A stretch of DNA of 22,758 nucleotides from Bacteroidales bacterium UBA3543 (GTDB taxonomy: Bacteria; Bacteroidota; Bacteroidia; Bacteroidales; UBA932), in assembly GCA_002376715.1 (NCBI GenBank), contig DFOK01000059.1:1-22758 (forward strand), written 5' to 3'. Of the stretch, positions 17,101 to 22,758 are shown in pieces (position 1 is the stretch's first letter; each line of letters starts with the position of its first letter). The notes beneath the pieces are model-generated. The model was not told where the DNA came from. It searched no databases and saw only the letters and a program-made list of their open reading frames with translations. A program made the position numbers and the translations under genes.

Positions 17101-17370
17101 GTTTTTGTTCGCAGGAACATTTATCTTTGTTGTTATATATCCAATACTTGAAACGTTTAGAACTACATCTCCTTTTGGTACGGTAATAGAAAAACTACCA
17201 TCAAGAGAAGTTGTAACTCCATGGTTGGTTCCCTCCAACATGACTGCCGCACCTATAACCGAATGTTCCCGAACATCAAGAACTTTTCCTGAAATGGTCC
17301 TCTCCTGAGCATGTAGAGTTATCCCCATCAGCATAAAAGCTGAAAGAATAATGAACTTAAGAATTCTCAT
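14104..17370 (-). CDS. SusC/RagA family TonB-linked outer membrane protein
   Basis: A 1088-residue importer of the SusC family, the usual length. The signal peptide is residues 1-21 (ending ITLHA). A carboxypeptidase-D-like domain covers about 24-97 (ISGKVLDVREHSVIGAAVML), then the TonB-box region with the family signature VVVGYGTQKR at 107-116. The plug follows, with INIRGVNSINSAAPLVVIDG and ISVIKDASAAAIYGARAAFG, and then the barrel, with LRYLRLKNLTVGYTLP near the end and the last residues FMFGIDITF with terminal aromatic Phe. It imports the ligand held by SusD, powered by TonB-ExbBD. It lies between the phosphoesterase lipoprotein (32-base gap) and SusD (10-base gap). No regulator (ECF sigma/anti-sigma, hybrid kinase or SusR) is found beside it. 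Confidence 0.96.
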   Translation of the reverse strand: MRILKFIILSAFMLMGITLHAQERTISGKVLDVREHSVIGAAVMLEGTNHGVTTSLDGSFSITVPKGDVVLNVSSIGYITTKINVPANKNYVTIFMQDDIIQLESAVVVGYGTQKRVNLTGAVSTVESDKLENHLSHSVTNMLQGSVAGLNVTTSSGRPGATGAINIRGVNSINSAAPLVVIDGVTGDTGDLNRLNPNDVDNISVIKDASAAAIYGARAAFGVILVTTKSGSTKDSKAIVRYSGRIGWEQPTTSTDYENRGYWSVYTINKFWWADSGTNYIKYNDYDMQQLLARINDKTEHPDRPWVVEQMRNGRKHWVYYGNYDWWDMMFREKRPVRQDNVSITGGSKDIKYLFSANYNRQEGMQRTYPDIFDRYNLRSKVDFKINKWTTLSNNSSFFASQYKSIGDGSIENTIGYGARHALACFPMKNPDGSWLYSTPYLNYKVGNGRHIMLNENTHRNLDVGRDFSNTTRLIVKPIEQLNITADFTYRFYQTQSTSRSSELWYREYPDSELASYNTGAGENQLDESVSTRHFYSTNVFANYKDTFNDDHHLAVTGGFNYEYFYRKSVSAWGRDLSSITLDDLNLVGQNEAGVTETGVGGGQVGYALLGFFARVNYDYLGRYLFEVSGRYDGTSRFAKEHRWGWFPSASAGWRISEEPFFEPAKDLVDNLKLRLSFGSLGNQSVSSYYTYMRLISIRDFAGYTFGEGGAMGKYSSLGAPIASDLTWETAQQWNLGVDFSMLSNRFNLMADVYIRDTKDMLTAGVALPGVYGASSPDMNAADLRTKGYELTLRWRDQFQLFGKPFQYDVSFNLSDYQSVITKYDNPNKSFAKSYYEGMRIGEIWGFVTDGYFKTDEEAKAYAQEVNLSYSSGRLTGGWQAGDLKFVDLDGDGIWGIGQNTVDSPGDRKILGNSLPSLSYGITTSFNWMGIDFSAFFQGTGNHYWYPHGQTMNFWGGYSYPYMTFMPRDFIKKVWAEDNPDAYFPRARAYSATGGYLAKVNDRYLQNLRYLRLKNLTVGYTLPLNLTNKVGIDKVRVYFSGENLFYVSPLKKNTEYIDPEAGFDRSGAYNNAYYPRPKTFMFGIDITF

Positions 17371-17402
17371 AGAAAATAGGTTTTAATAATGTAGTTAAAC
17401 TG

Positions 17403-19361
17403 TTATTTACTTCGGTATTCATCAATAGAATAGGCTTTTGGACGTTTCATGGTCTCCGTCCAGGAATTGCCAAATTCATCTTTAAATGTAATTGTCAAGT
17501 CAACATCAGCATCAGCGGCCTTCACTTTGAAAAAATGGGGTAAAGGCACAGTAATGAAGTTTGGCACAGATGTTATATCCGGATTATTGAATCTGGGAAT
17601 TGTAAGAGCTGATATATGAAGAGGGTCGTAAGTGTAAACCTGCTTGTAATCAAGCTCTTTGCCCTGCTCGTCCACGACTTTCAGTGCAGAATTTCTGCTC
17701 CAATTCCAAATATTTATCAGCACTTCGTTGTTGTTGTTTGCCGGAAATGCATCAATGTATTTTTGGAAATTGCCCTGAATGGAAGATGGGCATTGTGGTA
17801 TGTCTGCCATTGAAAACGATACGGAATTAAGGTCGTAAGTGCGGAATTGATAGTTTTCAGGATAGGAGGTAGCTTTGTAAGTATATTTCACATCGCTTCC
17901 GGAGAAATGCCATATGCCATAACCGCCCGGCGATCCATCAGGTCCCAAGTGAATTCCCGGCGTTAAATATCCTGACCACCACCAAGAGCCGCAAACTGAG
18001 CCTGCATTATGTTCGTATATATCGTACTCTCCCGTAATTGCATCATTAGGCGTCACATTGTGCATTGTATGGGTGTGTGCTGTGATGAAGCGTGTTTTGT
18101 AACCATCCAAAATATCAAATAGAGCTTTGGTGTTTTCCTCATCGTGACCTATTTTAAAGGAAGTTGTAGAGGTGGGATAGAAAACATGTATATGTTTCAT
18201 GATCACGATTGGTGTAGCTTTATCCACATAAGAAAGGTCTTTGCGAAGCCAATTCAGCTGTTCCTCAGTTATACGTCCTTTATAATTTCTGGACGTAGTA
18301 CCATCAAAGTCGGAACAGTCTATATTATCAAGAACCACAAAATGGATCTTCCCAATATTGAAAGAGTAGTAGGTTGGTGCAATCTCGTTGGCATATTTCG
18401 AGGATGCTTCCCAATCGGAGTATGCTTTATAGTCATTGTCGTGGTTCCCCATGCATTGGAATATCTGCAACCCCTTAATCTGATCATTCAATGTTTTTAT
18501 GTACTCTGTCAAACCGAAGTTTCTCGAATACCAATATATCTCCCAGGTCATATCTCCCAGGGTTACGGCATAAATTGGATTATCTCCGGAAGACTTGACC
18601 AGATCGGATACATCTTTTGTAAAGGCTTTAAATTGCTCCAAATCACCTGTGCGGTTAGCCAGGTGCATATCACCGAAAGTGAGAAATGTAAAATTGTCCT
18701 GACTTTTACTGAGTTTATTAAGACTAAAATCAACCCGTTCCAAAGTGTTGATATCGCCCCTTACTTTATGGTGGATCGTAGGCAGCACGCCAACAGAGGG
18801 AGCCTCATACCCGCTGGGTATTGAAACAAACACATAGCCGAGCCTTTTGGTTGAAGCAAGTTGGTAAATGCCCTTCTTATCAGTAATCGTCACATCAATT
18901 CCGTCCGATACCACAACATTTGGTACTCCTTCACCGTTTGCTGTAACTACACCATATAGATTAGTCTTTTTATCAGGCTCAAATCCGGGAATTTTACTGA
19001 CAGTGTTTATGAATACGTTCCCAAACTGCTTTCTTTTGTCGCCTCGTTTTATAGAAACTATATAAGTGTCTGATGGTGGGATATCAGTAAATTTCACGGT
19101 AAAACTATCCGTACTGACACCCAAAATAGGGAAGAGGTGTAATACGCCTTTTTCTAAAATAAATAGGTCAGTATTAGTCGGTGCTTTGCCCTCTTGTACC
19201 TGAAATGTGTATTCTGCTCCTTCATAAAGGTCTATGGTTGGAGGCAGCACGAAACTAACATCTACTTCATCGGTAACGGCGCCGGTTTCAGGTTTAATGC
19301 AAGATTTGTTTAAGGTGGAAAATGTTAAGAGAACAATTAACAGATTTATAGCAACTCTCAT
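17403..19361 (-). CDS. Calcineurin-like phosphoesterase, probable lipoprotein
   Basis: A 652-residue metallophosphoesterase, first gene of the SusCD operon. All dimetal motifs are seen: GDMH (Asp231, His233), LGD (269-270), GNHD (305-308), His390 in IVIMKH and AHTH (428-431). The N-terminus is hydrophobic and ends TLNKSC, a loose lipobox with Cys21. Residues about 27-118 are an extra beta-rich domain of IPT/Ig-like look. About 134-215 is a carboxypeptidase-like calcineurin N-terminal domain, and after the catalytic core comes the C-terminal domain common in Bacteroidota phosphoesterases. It would hydrolyse a phosphomonoester or phosphodiester at the periplasm or cell surface. An in-frame upstream start at 19397 lies inside the -7 box and is rejected; the ATG at 19361 leaves a leader of about 27 bases. 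Confidence 0.9.
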   Translation of the reverse strand: MRVAINLLIVLLTFSTLNKSCIKPETGAVTDEVDVSFVLPPTIDLYEGAEYTFQVQEGKAPTNTDLFILEKGVLHLFPILGVSTDSFTVKFTDIPPSDTYIVSIKRGDKRKQFGNVFINTVSKIPGFEPDKKTNLYGVVTANGEGVPNVVVSDGIDVTITDKKGIYQLASTKRLGYVFVSIPSGYEAPSVGVLPTIHHKVRGDINTLERVDFSLNKLSKSQDNFTFLTFGDMHLANRTGDLEQFKAFTKDVSDLVKSSGDNPIYAVTLGDMTWEIYWYSRNFGLTEYIKTLNDQIKGLQIFQCMGNHDNDYKAYSDWEASSKYANEIAPTYYSFNIGKIHFVVLDNIDCSDFDGTTSRNYKGRITEEQLNWLRKDLSYVDKATPIVIMKHIHVFYPTSTTSFKIGHDEENTKALFDILDGYKTRFITAHTHTMHNVTPNDAITGEYDIYEHNAGSVCGSWWWSGYLTPGIHLGPDGSPGGYGIWHFSGSDVKYTYKATSYPENYQFRTYDLNSVSFSMADIPQCPSSIQGNFQKYIDAFPANNNNEVLINIWNWSRNSALKVVDEQGKELDYKQVYTYDPLHISALTIPRFNNPDITSVPNFITVPLPHFFKVKAADADVDLTITFKDEFGNSWTETMKRPKAYSIDEYRSK

Positions 19362-19394
19362 CGGTCGGTTAAAAGAATTAGTTAAGTATACGCG

Positions 19395-19402
19395 CAAAAC
19401 TA
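19395..19402 (-). promoter_or_regulatory. Proximal -7 box of phosphoesterase-SusCD operon (TAGTTTTG)
   Basis: On the minus strand TAGTTTTG matches TAnnTTTG exactly, 33 bases before the ATG at 19361. There is no good TTTG at -33, which fits an activator-dependent promoter, and the 11-bp-spaced repeats at 19435-19464 start just upstream of that position. Confidence 0.55.
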
Positions 19403-19434
19403 ATCAAGTCCTTAACTAAACCGATTACGAAAAT

Positions 19435-19464
19435 GTTAAAATATCGTTAAAATTGTGTTACAAC
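19435..19464 (-). promoter_or_regulatory. Three 11-bp-phased direct repeats, Pho-box-like operator
   Basis: Plus-strand units GTTAAAAT (19435-19442), GTTAAAAT (19446-19453) and GTTACAAC (19457-19464) repeat with an exact 11-bp period; a weaker unit, ATTACGAA, sits in phase at 19424. On the coding strand this reads GTAACA-N5-TTAACG-N5-TTAACA. Response regulators of the PhoB/PhoP/SphR group bind TTAACA-like or CTGTCAT-like units at 11-bp spacing. The block lies about 33-62 bp upstream of the -7 box at 19395-19402, a usual place for an activator. The repeat is directly visible; the identity of the binding protein is inferred. Confidence 0.5.
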
Positions 19465-19551
19465 TTATTGATATATTAAACTTTTGTTTTTTGGAGCTTC
19501 TTCAGTTTTCTATTGAGCTGTTTTTACCGAATATTGCTGACGTAACGGCCT

Positions 19552-19559
19552 CAAAAGTA
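19552..19559 (-). promoter_or_regulatory. Possible distal -7 box (TACTTTTG)
   Basis: An exact TAnnTTTG match on the minus strand, identical to the box at 11-18, in the gap between the CPBP gene and the phosphoesterase. A transcript from here would have a leader of about 185 bases that spans the repeat block. A TTG on the minus strand lies some 24 bp upstream of it, farther than the usual 19-21 bp, so the promoter is uncertain. Confidence 0.3.
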
Positions 19560-19612
19560 CCACCGAGAATTTGAAAGAAATATCAATAGGCCTGCTAACA
19601 GATTCCTTAATT

Positions 19613-20314
19613 TCATATGCCAAGATTAGCCGTTCCTATCATAGCTCCTATCAGACCCATTAAATTTCCGGACATGTGAACAATGATTGCATAGGCATTG
19701 TTGTCATATTTTTCCTGATAATAACCGGCAATCAATCCAAGTACAAAGGTGAAAACAAGGGTTCTGAAAATAAAATATGCACCTGCACCCGAAGCGATAA
19801 GAATTAAGTGAGCCAATGAGAATACAATAGCGCCAATAATTACCGGCAGACTGATATGCCTTTTAAACAGTTTGATCCCTTTTGCCCGGAGAGGGTTGAG
19901 GATATTCTGAAGGAAACCGCGAAACAGCACCTCTTCTGTCACACTTGCCAGAATAAATATAAATAGGAAAAACTGTAATGGAGACATCACATCAAAGACA
20001 TAATGATGTTCAGATTCAATACCACAGGCATTCCCAATGACCTCTATAAGAGAGTTTATTATTACTGCTGACAAAAAACCAAACAATATCGGCTTCCATA
20101 TCTTTTTAAATTTTGGCCAGGCGATTTTGTAATTTACATACTTCCTAAGGCTACCAATCAACACTATAGAAAGTATAAACATAACAGAGTGGTTTACAAA
20201 GGAAGAAGGTACCAATTGAAGGTTCAATGTAATTTTTCCACCGGCAAAGCCGGCTAATAGAAATGCGATTATTGTTAATAATAGCCCATAAATTACTCGT
20301 TCGCTATTTTTCAT
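19613..20314 (-). CDS. CPBP family intramembrane metalloprotease-like protein
   Basis: A 233-residue polytopic membrane protein with the three CPBP (Abi/Rce1-like) motifs in order: EEVLFR (EExxxR, residues 127-132), FSLAH (FxxxH) about 35 residues later, and HMSGN (HxxxN) near the C-terminus. These supply the glutamate and histidine catalytic or metal-binding residues. Family members cleave CAAX-like or other membrane peptides, or give self-immunity to bacteriocins. The ATG at 20314 is taken; a GTG at 20323 in frame would add three residues. It starts 39 bases after the stop of the small membrane gene and is last in the hydrolase operon. The target is unknown. Confidence 0.88.
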   Translation of the reverse strand: MKNSERVIYGLLLTIIAFLLAGFAGGKITLNLQLVPSSFVNHSVMFILSIVLIGSLRKYVNYKIAWPKFKKIWKPILFGFLSAVIINSLIEVIGNACGIESEHHYVFDVMSPLQFFLFIFILASVTEEVLFRGFLQNILNPLRAKGIKLFKRHISLPVIIGAIVFSLAHLILIASGAGAYFIFRTLVFTFVLGLIAGYYQEKYDNNAYAIIVHMSGNLMGLIGAMIGTANLGI

Positions 20315-20353
20315 CTTTTTCACTTAATTATTCCGTTCACCTACCCACCTCAA

Positions 20354-20560
20354 CTATTGTTGATCCTTTTTTGCTTCTCTGGCCAGATGGATAAAAACGA
20401 GTATTATACCAATTACGTTGAGTCCGACTCCCATTCCCAATAAAAATCCTTCGGTAAAATCTCCAAAAGCACTTTGCGAAACACTGGCAAAAAAATCTTT
20501 TGATACATAAAGCACATTACCCAAGACTATGAGCGTAATGCCTGTTTTTAATTTTTTCAT
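20354..20560 (-). CDS. Small two-helix membrane protein, unknown function
   Basis: A 68-residue protein starting MKKLKTGITLIVLGNVLYVS, with a first hydrophobic segment (6-20), an amphipathic middle (KDFFASVSQSAFGDFTEG) and a second helix (about 38-58), ending in a charged tail. An earlier ATG at 20575 overlaps the hydrolase stop (TAATG), but its G begins a GGAGG sequence 8 bases before the ATG at 20560. That is a strong ribosome site in a genome where these are rare, so 20560 is chosen. A decayed homologue is at 6457-6585. The family is unknown to me. Context is between an alpha/beta hydrolase and a CPBP protease. Confidence 0.7.
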   Translation of the reverse strand: MKKLKTGITLIVLGNVLYVSKDFFASVSQSAFGDFTEGFLLGMGVGLNVIGIILVFIHLAREAKKDQQ

Positions 20561-20568
20561 TTGATAAT

Positions 20569-20573
20569 CCTCC
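20569..20573 (-). promoter_or_regulatory. Shine-Dalgarno site GGAGG deciding the start at 20560
   Basis: GGAGG on the minus strand, 8 bases before the ATG at 20560. It overlaps the alternative ATG at 20575 and follows the hydrolase stop codon directly, so reinitiation after the hydrolase is likely. Confidence 0.6.
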
Positions 20574-20574
20574 A

Positions 20575-21468
20575 TTATTTAAGTGTATTTATAAAATCAT
20601 CTAAGGCTCTATCTATTTCTGCGCCATGCCCTTTCATCATATGCCCACCATCAGGAAATGTTACCAATGTGAGGTTAGGAAAACGATGTTTGGCTGCTTC
20701 AACCTTTCTAAAACTCGCCACATCGTCATCTTCAGAATGGACAATTATAGTTGGCATTTTTAATTCTTCCATGGGATAATCATGGAAATTCCTTTCCATA
20801 TCAGGATTGGTCAATTTCCCATCCAAAATAACTCCCTCTTTTCTTGCTCCAACAGGCATAATATCTTTTACCGTGGATGAAGGCATTCCTATAACCCACG
20901 GCAAAAGCGGGCTGATTAAATACATTGCATAGTTGGACAGAAGCGGTTGGGGAGGTGCTTGATACTCCGAATATTTATCCGGCTCTTCATTGACGGGCAT
21001 AGCAGAACAAAAGAGTATTAAACCTTTTACCCGCTCAGGGTAATCCAGAGCAAATCTGATAGCAGGAGTACCACCTGCGGAAGCCCCTAATACAAATACC
21101 TTGTCAATCTCCAAACTATCCAGCAATTCATTAAAAGCCTCGGCCTGCTCCTTTGGTGTACCTTTTCCCTTTATATCAGAACCTAAATATCCGAAACGCG
21201 ATGGTGCAATTATGCGATTTTTTCCAACCCTACTCTTAATATTCTCATAGGCTTGATCATAACCGCCAAAAATTCCATGAACGGATAAAATTATTTCACC
21301 TTCTCCTGCATTTAAATAGCCAATCTTGCCGTAGGATAGATCCAATTCTATTTTGTTATAATAATCCAGTTTTTCCTTGGCCTTCCTCAAATCCATATGA
21401 CATCTGACACCTTGTATCAGAAGGTACGCGGCTAAGATCAGTATGATGGCAATTAAAACTTTCTTCAT
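20575..21468 (-). CDS. Alpha/beta hydrolase, N-terminally membrane-anchored
   Basis: A 297-residue alpha/beta-hydrolase-fold protein with one N-terminal hydrophobic segment (residues 3-20), a likely uncleaved anchor or signal. An oxyanion-type loop HGIFGGYD is at 64-71. The nucleophile elbow is GASAGG (128-133, Ser130). A candidate acid is Asp248 or Asp249 in HSEDDD, and the base is His276 in DGGHMMKGH. The cap region (about 150-210) is hydrophobic with MYLISPLLPWVIG, suggesting a lipid or other hydrophobic ester. It starts 18 bases after the DUF6544-like gene. The reaction is ester, lactone or amide hydrolysis with unknown substrate. Confidence 0.88.
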   Translation of the reverse strand: MKKVLIAIILILAAYLLIQGVRCHMDLRKAKEKLDYYNKIELDLSYGKIGYLNAGEGEIILSVHGIFGGYDQAYENIKSRVGKNRIIAPSRFGYLGSDIKGKGTPKEQAEAFNELLDSLEIDKVFVLGASAGGTPAIRFALDYPERVKGLILFCSAMPVNEEPDKYSEYQAPPQPLLSNYAMYLISPLLPWVIGMPSSTVKDIMPVGARKEGVILDGKLTNPDMERNFHDYPMEELKMPTIIVHSEDDDVASFRKVEAAKHRFPNLTLVTFPDGGHMMKGHGAEIDRALDDFINTLK

Positions 21469-21486
21469 CTCTTTTTTACTTACGCT

Positions 21487-22251
21487 TTACTCAAAAACGT
21501 TGAACTCTATTTTATCGATGGTTCCTTTGTAGTATTCGTAATCGCCCTCCGGCAAATGCCACATAACCTTGACATTTTCACCTATTTTTAAATTCTTCTG
21601 GGCCTTGTAGCCTTCCACAACGACCGAAAACTTAACTTTCTCGTATTTGTTTTTGGCAACTGTAAAATAGCGGTCTAATGTCTCAAAGTGGGTAAAAAAT
21701 CCCTTGTCGTTAAAATGGAAAATACCGGAAACTTCAATCCCGTGATCTGCGAGCGTTCCTTTAACGGAATTATTATTTATCTCCTCCCATTTTACATTAT
21801 CCGAAAGCAGATAACTCGGAATAAGCATAAATTCACAGAAAGTGGTTATCAGTGCCGATTGTGCCACTTCTTTGCTGTTATCATAAGCTACCTTTATCCA
21901 ATTCATCAGCTTAACCTTCATTTCTCCATAACCATCATGATATAAATCCCTTGCTGCCACAGGCATACTCAAAATTTTCATGTAGGCGGACCTTCCCAGC
22001 GGCTTCACAGAGTTGAATTGCAGCGTCCTAAGTTTTTTCCACTTGTTTTTAGGAGAGATTTTCAACCAGCTCTCACTCCAACAAACATTGGCATTTACGG
22101 GGATCGGTCTGTCGATATAACCGCAAACGCGAAGGTATTTTTTCAAAGGTTCAGGCAGGAGTTTTATTGCCTCTTCGGTAAAAAATTTAACTCTTTGACC
22201 CCTATTTCTTTCAATAAGTTCAAATTTCTCTTTAATGAATGTTTTTATCAT
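21487..22251 (-). CDS. DUF6544-like protein
   Basis: A 254-residue protein without signal peptide. The order of conserved-looking segments recalls the DUF6544 family: LPEPLKKYLRVCG near 32-44, SPKNKWKKLRTLQF, a GYGEMKVKLMNWIKVA stretch, CEFMLIPSYLLSDNVKWEEI near 138-158, then GIEVSGIFHFNDKGFFTHFE and DRYF. The family has no known function; it looks like a beta-rich lipid- or ligand-binding fold. The start ATG overlaps the upstream hydrolase stop as ATGA, so translation is coupled. It lies between two alpha/beta hydrolases, which suggests it serves the same substrate. The family call is by memory of its pattern and would need a profile search. Confidence 0.7.
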   Translation of the reverse strand: MIKTFIKEKFELIERNRGQRVKFFTEEAIKLLPEPLKKYLRVCGYIDRPIPVNANVCWSESWLKISPKNKWKKLRTLQFNSVKPLGRSAYMKILSMPVAARDLYHDGYGEMKVKLMNWIKVAYDNSKEVAQSALITTFCEFMLIPSYLLSDNVKWEEINNNSVKGTLADHGIEVSGIFHFNDKGFFTHFETLDRYFTVAKNKYEKVKFSVVVEGYKAQKNLKIGENVKVMWHLPEGDYEYYKGTIDKIEFNVFE

Positions 22252-22758
22252 TTTAAATTTAGTTTATTGTCGTTTTCTGCTATTTGAGTCTTTAAATCGA
22301 GTAAAACCTGAATATACTCTTCAGGCAGGTCGTCGTGTATATTATGTGCGGATTGGAAACCTCCCAAGTATTTGCTCTCAGGCACTAAATCGACAACTTT
22401 TTGAACATCTTTTTCGTCCATTGCCGCCAGCAAAATCCCCTTTTTATCGTAGTATCCCGGCTCTGTTATCTCATTGGGAGCCACGTGCATCACCAGAGTG
22501 GGGGATTGAATGTTTTTCAATATTTCTTCCTGATCAAATCCTTCAAACCAGGAGAAATCGTAAAATGTAACTCCAAATCTTAAATCATATTTCCCTGTAC
22601 CGTCTTGCAGGTTGGAATTTAGTGCATATAGAGAGTTTATTTTCAGCCCCGGCGGATAATACCAGATTTTGGGGATTCCTCCCGGATGCCTGTCCAAATA
22701 TTTTAACGCGGGTTCTACCATTATCTTCTGCCAGGCATCGGGATGCATACTATTGATA
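22248..22758 (-). CDS. Alpha/beta hydrolase, C-terminal part (gene continues beyond window)
   Basis: The frame stays open through the right edge of the window, so the N-terminal part with the nucleophile elbow is missing; the Met at 22748 is internal. The visible part has the late-core features of the fold: NIQSPTLVMHVAPNEITEPG, the strand and acid-loop region, then a histidine in SAHNIHDDLPEEY that should be the catalytic base. It ends with a coupled ATGA overlap to the DUF6544-like gene. It is not a close copy of the hydrolase at 20575-21468. Substrate unknown. Confidence 0.75.
   Translation of the reverse strand, partial: INSMHPDAWQKIMVEPALKYLDRHPGGIPKIWYYPPGLKINSLYALNSNLQDGTGKYDLRFGVTFYDFSWFEGFDQEEILKNIQSPTLVMHVAPNEITEPGYYDKKGILLAAMDEKDVQKVVDLVPESKYLGGFQSAHNIHDDLPEEYIQVLLDLKTQIAENDNKLNLK

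Noticed and set aside
18144..18824. Long plus-strand open frame (226 codons) opposite the phosphoesterase
   Set aside because: It is antisense to a gene with complete catalytic motifs, has no family likeness and no promoter box, and its composition is that of a shadow frame.
19362..19397. Upstream start of the phosphoesterase adding 12 residues
   Set aside because: It overlaps the proximal -7 box, and the added residues would displace the signal peptide from the N-terminus.

Overview
The window reads as chromosomal DNA of a Bacteroidota bacterium, most likely order Bacteroidales. The evidence is a SusC/SusD pair, a second TonB-dependent receptor with a carboxypeptidase-D-like N-terminal domain, BACON-type surface lipoproteins, low GC, few Shine-Dalgarno sites, and promoter boxes of the Bacteroides TAnnTTTG type just upstream of several starts. 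No genus can be named from this. There are no rRNA, tRNA, CRISPR, IS or phage genes. Coding density is high and no gene-free stretch exceeds about 215 bases.

Layout. (1) 11-2133, plus strand: a promoter box, a small membrane protein, a membrane acyltransferase and a metallo-beta-lactamase-fold hydrolase, tightly packed. (2) 2145-3505, minus: two tandem AhpD/carboxymuconolactone-decarboxylase-like genes; the downstream copy has lost most of its active-site motif. (3) 3711-5842, minus: a nitroreductase followed by two polytopic membrane proteins. (4) 5897-10589, minus: a probable operon with its own promoter box and terminator, encoding a LiaF-like membrane protein, a TonB-dependent receptor, a membrane protein, a short relic gene and another membrane protein. 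(5) 10653-19464, minus: a large operon in the order calcineurin-like phosphoesterase lipoprotein, SusC, SusD, BACON-domain lipoprotein, ending in a hairpin with a UUCG loop. (6) 19613-22758, minus: an alpha/beta hydrolase cut by the window edge, a DUF6544-like protein, a second alpha/beta hydrolase, a 68-residue membrane protein and a CPBP-family membrane protease, with coupled starts and stops.

The most notable observation is upstream of operon (5). Three near-identical 8-bp units repeat with an exact 11-bp period, GTTAAAAT, GTTAAAAT and GTTACAAC, just upstream of the proximal -7 box of the phosphoesterase gene. On the coding strand they read as TTAACA-like hexamers separated by 5 bp, the architecture of Pho boxes bound by PhoB/PhoP/SphR-type response regulators. 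With a phosphoesterase as the first gene and no glycoside hydrolase, this suggests a phosphate-responsive SusCD system that captures a phosphorylated or phosphodiester-containing polymer. That is an inference, but it is testable.

A second observation links regions (4) and (6). A 42-codon relic at 6457-6585, without a proper ATG start and with a divergent C-terminal end, is clearly homologous to the intact small membrane gene at 20354-20560.
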